NCBI RefSeq assembly: GCF_900110955.1
Contig: NZ_FOFR01000020.1
Coordinates: forward strand, 62,001 to 126,000
From: Lentzea xinjiangensis
GTDB lineage: Bacteria > Actinomycetota > Actinomycetes > Mycobacteriales > Pseudonocardiaceae
Reading direction: 5' to 3'
DNA: 64,000 nt
The notes under the pieces are model-generated. The model worked only from the letters and a program-made list of their open reading frames with translations, did not search any database and had not been told where the DNA came from. Each line of letters starts with the position of its first letter. The stretch's first letter is position 1. Both the position numbers and the translations under genes were made by a program. This document shows positions 15,280-23,592 of the stretch, in pieces.

Positions 15280-16149
15280 TCAGGCCGCTCGTCCCGGAAG
15301 GTGGCGCCGCACGGTGGCCGCGATGACGCGGTCGAGCGCGCGGTCGGGTAGCAGCCGGGTCAGGCGGGTGAGCAGGGCGGCGTCGCGGCCGACGGTGTAG
15401 CGGGCGCGGGGCCGTGGGGTCGTCACGGCCTTCGCGATGACCCGGGCGGCGGCGTCGGCGGTCACGCCCGACGAGGTGCCGGAGGCCATCAGCGAGTTGA
15501 TCGCCTGGACCAGGCCGCCGTACCGCGCGTCCTGCTCGGGCGTCATCCGGGAGGCCAGGTCGTTCGCCGTGGCGATGCCGCGGGACGCCATCTCCGTGCG
15601 GACCCCGCCGGGCTCGACCACGACCACCCGCACGCCCAGCGCCGTGACCTCCCGGCGCAGTGCGTCGCTCACGGCCTCCAAGGCGAACTTGGCACCGGCG
15701 TACGCGCCGTAGGTCGGCATGGCGGCCTTGCCGCCGACCGAGCTGATGTTGACGACACGCCCGTGGGTGCGCAGCAACGCCGGGAACAGCGCCTGCGTGA
15801 CCGCGACGTGGCCGAACAGGTTGACCTCGAACACGTGCCGCCACTGCGCCAGCGGCAGCGCCTCGACGGGCGCGTTCACCTGGATGCCCGCGTTGTTCAC
15901 GACCGCCCGCAGACCGCGGTGGTCGGCGGCGACCCGTTCGGCGAGCGCCGCCACGTGCCCGGCGTCGGTGATGTCGAGGATGACGGGCTCGACGCCCGCC
16001 GCGCGGATGGCCTCGGCGTCGGTGTCGCGCCGCACGCCGGCCAGGACGTGGAAGCCCCGGCGAGCCAGTTCGCGGGCGGCAGCGGCGCCCATGCCCGTCG
16101 AAGCCCCGGTCACGACGACCAGTTCGGAATTTTCAGATGACGTTGTCAC
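15280..16149 (-). CDS. Short-chain dehydrogenase/reductase
   Basis: A 289-residue classical SDR oxidoreductase using NAD(P)H. It has the Rossmann motif TGASTGMG (~13-20), NNAG (~88), the catalytic Ser in NISSVGG, and the YxxxK pair in AYAGAKFALE. The C-terminal ~40 residues (RARYTVGRDAALLTRLTRLLPDRALDRV) resemble SDRs annotated as oxidoreductases in TetR-controlled detoxification pairs. GTG 16149 lies about 8 bp after the -10 box TAGCGT, so the message is probably leaderless. It is divergent from a TetR gene that likely represses it. The substrate is unknown. Confidence 0.9.
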   Translation of the reverse strand: MTTSSENSELVVVTGASTGMGAAAARELARRGFHVLAGVRRDTDAEAIRAAGVEPVILDITDAGHVAALAERVAADHRGLRAVVNNAGIQVNAPVEALPLAQWRHVFEVNLFGHVAVTQALFPALLRTHGRVVNISSVGGKAAMPTYGAYAGAKFALEAVSDALRREVTALGVRVVVVEPGGVRTEMASRGIATANDLASRMTPEQDARYGGLVQAINSLMASGTSSGVTADAAARVIAKAVTTPRPRARYTVGRDAALLTRLTRLLPDRALDRVIAATVRRHLPGRAA

Positions 16150-16156
16150 CTCAACC

Positions 16157-16184
16157 ACGCTACACGCTGAGATGACACTGTCAA
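16157..16184 (-). promoter_or_regulatory. SDR promoter with overlapping TetR operator
   Basis: On the minus strand a consensus -35 TTGACA (16184-16179) is 16 bp from TAGCGT (16162-16157). An 11-bp perfect dyad, TGACACTGTCA (16173-16183), covers the -35 box. A repressor bound there would block SDR transcription. It is inferred to be the site of the adjacent TetR protein. Confidence 0.6.
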
Positions 16185-16191
16185 CTGTAGG

Positions 16192-16833
16192 ATGACCGAC
16201 ATGGTCACCCGCGCGGAGTCCGCCGCCGCCACCCGCCGCGCCCTGCTCGACGCCGCCGCAGAGCTCCTCGACCTCGGCGGCCCGGACGCGGTCACGCTGC
16301 GGGAGGTGGGCGCGAAGGCGGGGGTGACCAGGGGAGCGCCGTACCGGCACTTCGCGGACAAGGACAGCCTGCTGACCGCCGTCGCGTCCGAGGGCTGGGA
16401 GCGGCTCGCCGACCGGGTCCACGCCCTGCGGACCGACCCGTCCCGGCCGGCGTCCGAGAAGCTGCGCGACGCCGTGCGAGCACTCGTCGACCTCGGCCGC
16501 GCCCAGCCGCACCTGCACCGGATGCTGTTCCGGTGGAACGACAAGCGCCTCGGCACGCTCGAACGCCTGCACCGCCAGGTGTGCGGGCCCGCAGGCGACC
16601 CGGACGCGGCCGACCGCGCGGCGGGACGGTTCCAGGAGGAGTTCCTGGCCGTCGTCACCGCCGTCGCGGGGGAGCGCGGAGCCGGGCACCACGGCGCCCT
16701 GCTGCTGGCCGGCGCCCACGGAATCGTGGACATGGAGCACGGCGGCCACCTCGGCGCGGACCGGTGGCGCACGACCGCGGACGAGCTGGTCGGCACGCTC
16801 GTCCGCGTGGTCGTGGAGGCCGGTGAGCGCTAG
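16192..16833 (+). CDS. TetR-family repressor, divergent from SDR
   Basis: A 213-residue TetR/AcrR regulator. Its HTH is at ~30-60 (TLREVGAKAGVTRGAPYRHFADKDSLLTAVA), followed by a TetR C-terminal ligand-binding domain (WHG-type spacing; HLHRMLFRWND, HGIVDMEHGGHLG). It starts at ATG 16192, with a second ATG at 16201. It shares a short intergenic region with the SDR gene and its dyad, the standard layout of a local repressor sensing a substrate or drug. Confidence 0.9.
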   Translation: MTDMVTRAESAAATRRALLDAAAELLDLGGPDAVTLREVGAKAGVTRGAPYRHFADKDSLLTAVASEGWERLADRVHALRTDPSRPASEKLRDAVRALVDLGRAQPHLHRMLFRWNDKRLGTLERLHRQVCGPAGDPDAADRAAGRFQEEFLAVVTAVAGERGAGHHGALLLAGAHGIVDMEHGGHLGADRWRTTADELVGTLVRVVVEAGER

Positions 16834-16864
16834 GTGTTCCTGACCTCTCGGGTCAGAACACCTA
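16831..16864. terminator. Bidirectional terminator
   Basis: TAGGTGTT/AACACCTA pairs outside and CTGACC/GGTCAG inside, with one bulged C and a short loop. It contains the stop codons of both convergent genes (TetR and SLOG-like). Confidence 0.85.
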
Positions 16865-17338
16865 GGACTTGCGGCGGGCCTGCGGGGGCCAGACCACCTC
16901 GATCGGCACGCCGGACGCCCGTGCCTGCTCCACCACGTCGGCCGTCCCGCCCTTGCCCTGCGCCGGGACGCCGTCCCACACCGCCACCAGCAGCTCGACC
17001 GAGGCGAGCATGCGCTCGTTGGCGGCGACGTACGCCTGGCGTCCGCTCGACATGTGCGGGAGCACGCTGACGACCGTGGCGGCGGCCCGCAGCTCGTCGT
17101 ACTCGGCCAGCTGGTGCGGTTTCAGCCGGTCGCGGTAGTCCAGGGCGGGCAGGACGACCTCGACCTGGCCGCCGAGGTCCAGCACGGCGCGGGCGAAGAC
17201 CTGGTCGGCGCCCGGCGCGAGGCAGGTGACGCCGACCAGGGGGTGGCCCAGGCCCGCGAGGACGTCGGAGATGGCCGCCTGGACAGCCGGGACGCACTCG
17301 GGGACCAGGTTGCTGTGCCCGGTGATGCCGACGCGCAT
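16862..17338 (-). CDS. SLOG-like nucleotide-sensing protein
   Basis: A 158-residue single-domain protein with a Rossmann-like fold. It starts RVGITGHSNLVPECVP, the G-x-TGHR/S-x-L motif of SLOG (DprA/LOG-related) proteins, and continues with CLAPGADQVFARAVLDLG, VVLPALDYRD and LVAVWDGVPAQGKGGTADVV. The last segment matches the phosphate-binding GGT loop of the superfamily. SLOG proteins bind or process nucleotide-derived ligands and are often linked to stress or defence signalling. Its ATG overlaps the stop codon of the XRE-TPR regulator by one base (TGATG), so the two are a functional pair. No enzymatic role is proved. Confidence 0.8.
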   Translation of the reverse strand: MRVGITGHSNLVPECVPAVQAAISDVLAGLGHPLVGVTCLAPGADQVFARAVLDLGGQVEVVLPALDYRDRLKPHQLAEYDELRAAATVVSVLPHMSSGRQAYVAANERMLASVELLVAVWDGVPAQGKGGTADVVEQARASGVPIEVVWPPQARRKS

Positions 17339-18885
17339 CAAGCTGTCCGAATCGCTCTGATGGCGTCGCGGGTGTCCTGCACGGCGGGGATGTGGCGGTG
17401 CCGTGCCGCCTCCTTCGCGAAGTCCTCCAGCTTGCGCAGGACCCGGCCGGAGGAGAGCTTCGCCGCGGTGGGCAGGACCTCGTTGATCAACCCGCACGCC
17501 GCCTCCGGGTCTCCCGCCACCATCTTGGTGCGCGCCAGTCCGATCACGTCGAAGGCGCGGTTGCGCACCTTCGACGGGTCCCGCAGTTGCAGCGCCCGCC
17601 GGATGTGCTGCTCGGCGAACACGGCCTGGGCCGGGTCGTGCATCGCGAGGTCGCGGCACCGGGCGCCGATCACGCCCTCCAGCTCGGCCTCGTCGAAGCT
17701 GTGCAGGTAACGGGGCTCGTTGCCCTGCTCGCGCTGCGCGAAGCTGTCCTGGGCCATGCCGACGGCCTGGTGGAACTCGCGGGTCCTGCCCATCTGGGCG
17801 TAGGCCCAGGCCTCGCGGGTCAGCAGCAGGGCCTTCAGCACCGGCGTGCCCGTGCGGCGGGTGCCGTACTGGCCGAGCTGGACGAGCTCCAAGCCGTCCT
17901 CCGGGCGGCCGAGGTCGAACATCTGCCTGGCCATGGCCGCGAGGCACAGCGCCGCGAAGCCGTCGTTGTGGCCGGCCTTGGCCATGCGGACGGCCAGCAC
18001 GTAGTAGCGCTGGGCCGCGTTGTGCAGGCCGGCGTCGAACGACATGCTCGCCGCCACCTTGGACAGCTCGGCGCCGATGAAGAACGCCCGTTCCGTCGTC
18101 GGGCCCGCCGGGGCGCGCTGCAGCCGCTCGGCCAGCTCGTCGAGCTGGCCCAGGACGGCCTTGCGGGCCAGCCCGTACCCGCCGCGGCCACCCCAGCCGC
18201 GCAGGCCGTCGGCCACTCGCTGCAGGGCCGCCAGCTCCTCCTCGCTGATCGCCGAGTGCGACGACCACTTCGACAGGTTCTGCAGCGGGTGCAACCACCG
18301 CTGCAGCGGCTCGACCAGTGCGGATCCCACCGTCACCGCGGCAGCCCCTGTGAGCGCCGCTCGTCTGCTGATCGCCAAGTCGCTCCTCGCCGTCTCCTCG
18401 ACCGAACGGGCAATGCTCGTCGCCTCCCAGGGGGCGGCGAGCACATCCGGCGGGCCCGTCTTCTCGGATGAGCCCACCTGAGCTGGGATGACGACTCGGT
18501 CGAACCACAGTCGTTCGCCCGGCACACCGAGCACCAGCGCGAAGTGGCGCAGCCGGTCGAGCCGGTCGATCTGGTTCTCGCCCGACTCGTAACGCGAGAG
18601 CTGCGCCTGGCTGATGCCGAGCCACGCCGCCATGCGGTCCTGGGTGACGCGGCTCAGGTGCTGGGGGTGGTGCCGGTACGCGGAGATCAACGCCCCCATG
18701 TCGCGGTCTGCGCAGGCGGCCGCGATGGAGGGGTGGTCCCAGAAGTCGCCGGGGACCTCAGGGGGGCCGTGCACGCCGGAACGAGCGTTGCGGCGGCACC
18801 GGTGACAGAGCCGATCGGTGTTGTCGGCGGCGATGAACGCTCCACACGGGCAGGCTCGCCTGGATTTGGGTCTTGCGGCATCCAT
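17338..18885 (-). CDS. XRE-type HTH regulator with TPR-like domain
   Basis: A ~515-residue regulator. It opens with a Cys cluster (CPCGAF then CHRCRRNAR) that may bind zinc. A Cro/C1-type HTH follows (~85-140: RVTQDRMAAWLGISQAQLSRYESGE). A Ser/Arg linker resembling a Tat or membrane-like segment (SRRAALTGAAAVTVGSAL) comes next, then ~300 residues of TPR-like helices. The layout matches actinomycete signalling HTH-TPR proteins that sense small ligands. ATG 18885 is chosen because GGGGGC sits 7-8 bp upstream; GTG 18903 and ATG 18891 are alternatives. It is coupled to the SLOG gene and divergent from an unknown gene across an inverted repeat. Confidence 0.85.
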   Translation of the reverse strand: MDAARPKSRRACPCGAFIAADNTDRLCHRCRRNARSGVHGPPEVPGDFWDHPSIAAACADRDMGALISAYRHHPQHLSRVTQDRMAAWLGISQAQLSRYESGENQIDRLDRLRHFALVLGVPGERLWFDRVVIPAQVGSSEKTGPPDVLAAPWEATSIARSVEETARSDLAISRRAALTGAAAVTVGSALVEPLQRWLHPLQNLSKWSSHSAISEEELAALQRVADGLRGWGGRGGYGLARKAVLGQLDELAERLQRAPAGPTTERAFFIGAELSKVAASMSFDAGLHNAAQRYYVLAVRMAKAGHNDGFAALCLAAMARQMFDLGRPEDGLELVQLGQYGTRRTGTPVLKALLLTREAWAYAQMGRTREFHQAVGMAQDSFAQREQGNEPRYLHSFDEAELEGVIGARCRDLAMHDPAQAVFAEQHIRRALQLRDPSKVRNRAFDVIGLARTKMVAGDPEAACGLINEVLPTAAKLSSGRVLRKLEDFAKEAARHRHIPAVQDTRDAIRAIRTA

Positions 18886-19007
18886 CGGCATCGCCCCCGT
18901 CACTGAGCGTTCTCCCAGTGTACGGAGCCGTGATCGTCAGTCCATCCATTCCATGCATAAGCCGTCATGGATTCGCGTGTCGCAGTCCCGGTGCCCCCGC
19001 GCGGCGG

Positions 19008-19040
19008 ATGAGCTTCATGCGTCCGCTGCATGAAGCTCAT
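19008..19040. repeat. 13-bp inverted repeat in divergent promoter
   Basis: ATGAGCTTCATGC (19008-19020) and its exact reverse complement (19028-19040) are separated by 7 bp. The region lies between the XRE-TPR gene and the unknown gene at 19156. It may be the operator of the XRE regulator or an RNA hairpin in the leader of the plus-strand gene. Confidence 0.7.
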
Positions 19041-19155
19041 GCAGCGGCCGAGTGGTGTTGGCGTGAGGTGCGACGCACCCTGCACATCGTCGGGGCGCGG
19101 GTAGATCCCCGTGGCCTGCCAGTGCCTGACCCACCAACGGGGAGGACAACCGCCG

Positions 19156-19650
19156 ATGAGCCTCACGACCGCGGAGACCGGCACCGGGAACGCCGGGATC
19201 CCACAGAACAGGGGACACGAACGGGCGATCGGGGAGGCCGTTGCCGCCTACCGGCTGCTCGGCTGGCAGGTGAGCATCACCGAGCAGGGGGTGTTCCTGC
19301 CGCTCGGACCCGCGACCACCGCGCTGGCCATGCCGGCGCGCATCGGGTCGCGGGTGCTGGCCGACCTGAAGTCGCGCATGCTCGCCGGACCCGTCACCGT
19401 CATCCCCGGCCCCCGCGAACACTGGATCTTCCTCGCCGAGCTGGTCGCGTTGCTGCCGACGCACCTCAAGGCGCCGCCGGAGGTCCAGTTCGTCCGCTCG
19501 CCGCACCGCATCGCGCTGCCGCCGACGATGACCAGGTACGGGTCGCTGCGGTGGGCGAACCCGCCGTCGCACTCGCGGCACTGGTTCCCGCCGTTCACGG
19601 CCGTGCTGGCGCTGGCCCGGTCGGCGGCCGCGGAGGACCAGCGCCGATAA
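19156..19650 (+). CDS. Hypothetical protein (164 aa), divergent from XRE regulator
   Basis: ATG 19156 follows GGAGGA by 9 bp. The 164-residue protein has no signal peptide. It contains GWQVSITEQGVFLPLGP, RIGSRVLADLKSRMLAGPVTVIPGPREHWIFLAE and VRSPHRIALPPTMTRYGSLRW. The pattern of a short strand, a helix and HWIFL recalls small actinobacterial proteins related to the primase/polymerase N-domain, but this is weak and the catalytic acids are not clear. Its gene stops 3 bp before the Rieske gene, so they could share a message. Function unknown. Confidence 0.6.
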   Translation: MSLTTAETGTGNAGIPQNRGHERAIGEAVAAYRLLGWQVSITEQGVFLPLGPATTALAMPARIGSRVLADLKSRMLAGPVTVIPGPREHWIFLAELVALLPTHLKAPPEVQFVRSPHRIALPPTMTRYGSLRWANPPSHSRHWFPPFTAVLALARSAAAEDQRR

Positions 19651-19653
19651 TCG

Positions 19654-20058
19654 GTGCCCGTGGACCGTCGATCAGTGCTGTTGTGCGGGCTCGCCGCCGT
19701 GGTGAGCGCCTGTGGTGAGCCCGCTCCTCGCAAGACCGGCGGCACCGGGACCGCCCGGCCCGGCGACCGGGTGACGGCCGCGTCCGCCGTCCCCGTGAAC
19801 GGCGGCGTGCTGGTGGACCTGCCCGGCAACGCCCAGCTGCTGGTCGTCCAGCCCCGGCCGGGTGAGTTCCGCGCGTTCAACCCGTCCTGCCCGCACGTGG
19901 GTTCACTCGTCAACCCTCCCGCCGGCGGTGTCATCACCTGCCCGTTGCACGGGAGCACCTTCGACCCCGCCTCCGGCGCGGTCCGCAAGGGACCCGCGGC
20001 CTCCGGTCTCGCCGAGGTCGCGATCACGCTTTCGGGCGAGGACCTGGTCCTCGCCTAG
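19654..20058 (+). CDS. Mini-Rieske [2Fe-2S] lipoprotein/Tat protein, copy 1
   Basis: A 134-residue Rieske protein. The cluster ligands are Cys79-x-His81 (CPHVGS) and Cys96-x2-His99 (CPLHGS). The N-terminus has DRRSVLLCGLAAVVSAC, a short Tat-like segment with Cys20 in a lipobox position, so it may be anchored outside the membrane. It starts at GTG 19654; GTG 19660 is possible. It is small compared with the QcrA Rieske subunit (no long membrane anchor) and resembles the free Rieske lipoproteins of actinomycetes. A second copy follows. It probably carries electrons; the partner is unknown. Confidence 0.85.
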   Translation: MPVDRRSVLLCGLAAVVSACGEPAPRKTGGTGTARPGDRVTAASAVPVNGGVLVDLPGNAQLLVVQPRPGEFRAFNPSCPHVGSLVNPPAGGVITCPLHGSTFDPASGAVRKGPAASGLAEVAITLSGEDLVLA

Positions 20059-20164
20059 GACCTGTGCGTTTCCTATGCATCGGGCTTCCGGCTGAACTCC
20101 CTCCCGCCGTTTCGCGTAATGCTGTGGTGTGACCCCGAACACCCACCACCACGGAGGACCGGTC

Positions 20165-20638
20165 GTGAACACCGAAAGCCTGGTCAGCAGGCGAGCGGCG
20201 CTGTGCGGAATCGCGGTTGCCCTCGCCGTGCCCAGCGGACTCGTGACCGCGTGCGGCTCCGCGGGTCCCTCCGGCACCGGCTCCACGCCGACCCGGGGCG
20301 GCTCGGCGCCGACCGGGTCCACCGGCGCGTCCGGTTCCGCCGGCACCGCGCTCGTCGCGCTCGCCGACGTGCCCGAGGGCGGTGGCGCCGTCGTCGACGG
20401 CCCCGGCGGCGAGAAGATCGTCGTGGCGCGGGTGTCCGCCACGGAGGTCAAGGCCTACGACGCGACGTGCCCGCACCAGGGTTCGATGGTCGCGGAGCCC
20501 GCCAACGGCACCATCCTCTGCCCCTCCCACGGAAGCCAGTTCGCCGCCGCGGACGGCGCGGTGAAGAAGGGGCCGGCCACCACCGGCCTGCGCGCGGTCG
20601 CGGTGCGGGTGGACGGTGACCAGGTGGTCCTGACCTGA
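20165..20638 (+). CDS. Mini-Rieske [2Fe-2S] Tat lipoprotein, copy 2
   Basis: A 157-residue paralogue. It has a Tat signal (SRRAALCG) with a lipobox (LVTAC, Cys30), then a Gly/Ser/Thr-rich linker (~31-60) that would hold the domain away from the membrane. The Rieske domain carries ligands Cys102/His104 (CPHQGS) and Cys119/His122 (CPSHGS). GTG 20165 follows GGAGGA. The domain is close in sequence to copy 1, but the longer linker sets it apart. Both copies may serve the same extracytoplasmic oxidoreductase, which is not encoded next to them. Confidence 0.88.
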   Translation: MNTESLVSRRAALCGIAVALAVPSGLVTACGSAGPSGTGSTPTRGGSAPTGSTGASGSAGTALVALADVPEGGGAVVDGPGGEKIVVARVSATEVKAYDATCPHQGSMVAEPANGTILCPSHGSQFAAADGAVKKGPATTGLRAVAVRVDGDQVVLT

Positions 20639-20680
20639 CCCTTTCCGGTTTTGTCAGACCGCGTCGATAGTCTGGACGGC

Positions 20681-22582
20681 GTGGCAGATCCCTCGACGTA
20701 CCGCCCGGCGATGGGCACGATCCCCGAGGCTCCCGGCGTCTACAAGTTCCGCGACGCCGGTGGCCGGGTCGTCTACGTCGGCAAGGCGAAGAGCTTGCGC
20801 AGCAGGCTGAACTCGTACTTCGCGGATCTCGCCGGGCTGCACCCGCGCACGCGGCAGATGGTGACGACGGCGGCCTCCGTCGAGTGGACCGTCGTCACCA
20901 CCGAGGTCGAGGCGCTCCAGCTCGAGTACAACTGGATCAAGGAGTTCGACCCGCGCTTCAACGTCCGCTACCGCGACGACAAGTCGTACCCGGTGCTGGC
21001 CGTGACGCTGCACGAGGACTACCCGCGGCTGCACGTGTACCGCGGCCCGCGCAAGAAGGGCGTCCGCTACTTCGGGCCGTTCGCGCACGCCTGGGCGATC
21101 CGCGAGACGCTGGACATGCTGCTGCGCGTGTTCCCCGCCCGCACCTGCGCGGCGGGCGTTTTCAAGCGCCACCACCAGATCGGCCGCCCGTGCCTGCTCG
21201 GGTACATCGACAAGTGCTCGGCGCCGTGCGTGGGCAAGGTGTCGGCGGACGAGCACCGCGCGATCGTCGAGGACTTCTGCGATTTCCTGGCGGGCAAGAC
21301 GGACCACATGATCCGCCGCCTGGAACGCGAGATGACCGCGGCCGCCGAGGAGCTGGAGTTCGAACGCGCGGCCCGTCTCCGCGACGACCTGGGCGCGCTG
21401 CGCCGCGCGATGGAGAAGCAGGCGGTCGTGCTCGGCGACGGCACGGACGCGGACGTGATGGCGTTCGCGCAGGACGAGCTGGAGGTCTCCGTCCAGGTCT
21501 TCCACGTGCGCGGCGGCCGGGTGCGCGGCCAGCGCGGCTGGGTGCTCGACAAGGTGGAGGCGGTCGACGACGCGGGGCTGGTCGATCAGTTCATCATGCA
21601 GTTCTACGGCGACAACACCGAGAGCACCCCGCGCGAGGTGCTCGTGCCGGTGCTGCCGGACGACGCGCCGGCGTTGGAGGACCTGCTGTCCGAGCAGCGC
21701 GGCTCCCGCGTCGTGCTGCGCGTCCCGCAGCGGGGCGACAAGCGCGCGCTGATGGAGACCGTGGCGCGCAACGCCGCCGAGGCGTTCGCCCAGCACAAGC
21801 TCCGCCGCGCCGGCGACCTCACCGCGCGCTCGGCCGCGCTGCAGGAGCTGCAGGACGCCCTGGCCCTCGACACCGCGCCGCTGCGCATCGAGTGCGTCGA
21901 CATCAGCCACGTCCAGGGCACCGACGTGGTGGCCTCGCTCGTCGTCTTCGAGGACGGCCTGGCCCGCAAGTCCGAGTACCGCCGCTTCGCGATCCGCGAG
22001 GCCGCCGCGGAAGGCGACGTCGCCTCCATCGCCGAGGTGGTCCGCCGCCGCTTCCAGGCGATGCTGCGCGAGACCGCGTCCGGCGGCCCGAACCCCGGCA
22101 TCGACCCGGACACGGGCAAACCCCGCAAGTTCGCCTACCCGCCCAACCTCCTGGTGGTCGACGGCGCCGGCCCCCAGGCCGCCGCGGCGGCCGACGTCCT
22201 CGCCGAGCTGGGCATCAACGACGTGGCGGTCGTCGGCCTGGCCAAGCGGCTGGAGGAGGTCTGGGTCCCCGGCGAGGCGGACCCGGTGATCCTGCCCCGC
22301 ACCAGCGACGCGCTGTACCTGCTGCAACGCGTCCGCGACGAGGCCCACCGCTTCGCCATCGCCTACCACCGCCAGAAGCGCTCGAAGCGCATGATCGCCT
22401 CCGAGCTCGACGGCGTCCCCGGCCTGGGCGAGACCCGCAAAGCCGCCCTGCTCAAGCACTTCGGCTCGGTCCGCAAGCTCCGCCAGGCCACAGTGGACGA
22501 GATCAGCGGCGTCCCCGGCGTGGGTCGCCGCACCGCCGAAGCCGTGGTGGCGAGCCTCGCCACCTCCGAGGCCAAGCCGTGA
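20681..22582 (+). CDS. uvrC: Excinuclease ABC subunit C
   Basis: UvrC makes both incisions in nucleotide-excision repair after UvrAB marks damage. The 633-residue protein has a GIY-YIG nuclease domain at the N-terminus (GVYKFRDAGGRVVYVGKAKSLRSRL), a Cys-rich segment (CLLGYIDKCSAPC), the UVR motif near 230, the RNase H-like endonuclease domain (~395-530; ECVDISHVQG, VVDGAGPQ) and a C-terminal tandem HhH (DGVPGLGETRKAALL, ISGVPGVGRRTAEA). GTG 20681 lies ~10 bp after GATAGT, so the message is probably leaderless. It begins the conserved uvrC-rapZ-yvcK-whiA cluster. Confidence 0.97.
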   Translation: MADPSTYRPAMGTIPEAPGVYKFRDAGGRVVYVGKAKSLRSRLNSYFADLAGLHPRTRQMVTTAASVEWTVVTTEVEALQLEYNWIKEFDPRFNVRYRDDKSYPVLAVTLHEDYPRLHVYRGPRKKGVRYFGPFAHAWAIRETLDMLLRVFPARTCAAGVFKRHHQIGRPCLLGYIDKCSAPCVGKVSADEHRAIVEDFCDFLAGKTDHMIRRLEREMTAAAEELEFERAARLRDDLGALRRAMEKQAVVLGDGTDADVMAFAQDELEVSVQVFHVRGGRVRGQRGWVLDKVEAVDDAGLVDQFIMQFYGDNTESTPREVLVPVLPDDAPALEDLLSEQRGSRVVLRVPQRGDKRALMETVARNAAEAFAQHKLRRAGDLTARSAALQELQDALALDTAPLRIECVDISHVQGTDVVASLVVFEDGLARKSEYRRFAIREAAAEGDVASIAEVVRRRFQAMLRETASGGPNPGIDPDTGKPRKFAYPPNLLVVDGAGPQAAAAADVLAELGINDVAVVGLAKRLEEVWVPGEADPVILPRTSDALYLLQRVRDEAHRFAIAYHRQKRSKRMIASELDGVPGLGETRKAALLKHFGSVRKLRQATVDEISGVPGVGRRTAEAVVASLATSEAKP

Positions 22583-22603
22583 GACCGGCGTCCCGCCCTC
22601 CGC

Positions 22604-22622
22604 GCGCCGTGCACGACGGCGC
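22604..22622 (+). terminator. Hairpin after uvrC
   Basis: A 7-bp stem (GCGCCGT with ACGGCGC) and a 5-nt loop lie 21 bp after the uvrC stop. It is a modest terminator candidate without a U-tract. Confidence 0.5.
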
Positions 22623-22950
22623 AGGGGCGCCGCTGGATCGCGTTGCGCCTCGATTGGAGGGTGGGGCGGAGGCCGGGACGTGCTGTCCGGCCGCGGGGTG
22701 AGCGCGATGTGCCGCCTGCTTGTGGCACGTGAGCCGCTCTTGCGCCGGGAGGGCGTAGAGGCGTTGGACGCGGTGGGAGTGTTCGGTGGCGTGTTGGCGG
22801 GGGTGTTCCGGCCTCCGCCGCCGACACGTGCCCATTGGGAGTGGGCTCGTGCCAACGGGATCTCACCCGCCGCTGCCGCGGGCGAGCCACCCGCAGGTGC
22901 GATGTCCCGCCTCACCGAACCGTCAGCCGCCGTGGTCCAGCCGCCGCCCC

Positions 22951-23190
22951 GGCCGCACTCCGCCCCGGCCGCGCCTTGCCCCGGCCGCGCCTTGCCCCGG
23001 CCGCGCCTTGCCCCGGCCGCGCCTTGCCCCGGCCGCGCCTTGCCCCGGCCGCGCCTTGCCCCGGCCGCGCCTTGCCCCGGCCGCGCCTTGCCCCGGCCGC
23101 ACCCCGCCCCGGCCGCGCCTTGCCCCGGCCGCGCCTTGCCCCGGCCGCACCCCGCCCCGGCCGCGCCTTGCCTTGGCCGCACCTCGCTCC
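22951..23190. repeat. Tandem repeat, ~15 copies of a 16-bp unit
   Basis: The unit GGCCGCGCCTTGCCCC is repeated head to tail. Eight consecutive copies (22967-23094) are identical; flanking copies have a few changes (for example GGCCGCACCCCGCCCC at 23095, 23143). Degenerate copies continue to about 23310. Because 16 is not a multiple of 3, the peptide frame rotates with a 16-residue period, which argues against coding. It may be a slipped-strand minisatellite, as in MIRU/VNTR loci. Confidence 0.9.
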
Positions 23191-23592
23191 GGCCGCACCC
23201 CGCCTCGCCTCGGCTGCACCCCGCCTCGCCTTGGCTACGCCTTGCCTTGGCCGCACCCCGCCCCAGTCCCGCCTCGCCCCGGCCGCACCCCGCCTCGCCT
23301 CGACCACCGCTCCACAAGCCCCACCAGCCGCACCGCCCACAACACTCCCACCGGGCACCGAACCCCCACCGGCCACCCAGCCCCCACGAATCCCCGCCCA
23401 TGCCCCGAAATGGGACGAAGGATCGTGACCACGACCACGGCACGCCCGCCACAACGGCCGAACCTGCCGCGCGCGAGGCCCGTTCCGGTGGAGACTCATC
23501 CCGGGCCCCGGCAAGTGGTGTGGCCCCCAGCAACCGAGCTAGCCCAAACGAGAGCGCCGATGCGCTCATGAACAGGTAACGGAGTCGTAGTC

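Larger units (their letters stand above)
22583..23592. other. 1-kb gene-poor region between uvrC and rapZ
   Basis: No gene can be supported here. Long open frames exist on both strands, but they arise from GC richness and the tandem repeat at 22951-23190. Their products are Pro/Arg/Ala low-complexity, and no frame shows a family signature. In relatives uvrC and rapZ are usually close, so this is extra sequence. The final ~60 bp (CATGAACAGGTAACGGAGTCG) carry the ribosome site of rapZ. Confidence 0.6.

Noticed and set aside
20654..23569. A 971-codon open frame on the minus strand
   Set aside because: It is antisense to uvrC and crosses the 16-bp tandem repeat; its translation is low-complexity Arg/Ala/Gly and follows no family.
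22680..23579. Pro/Arg-rich frames of 200-300 codons on the plus strand
   Set aside because: They are produced by the GC-rich tandem repeat; three frames are open at once, which is a sign of non-coding high-GC DNA.
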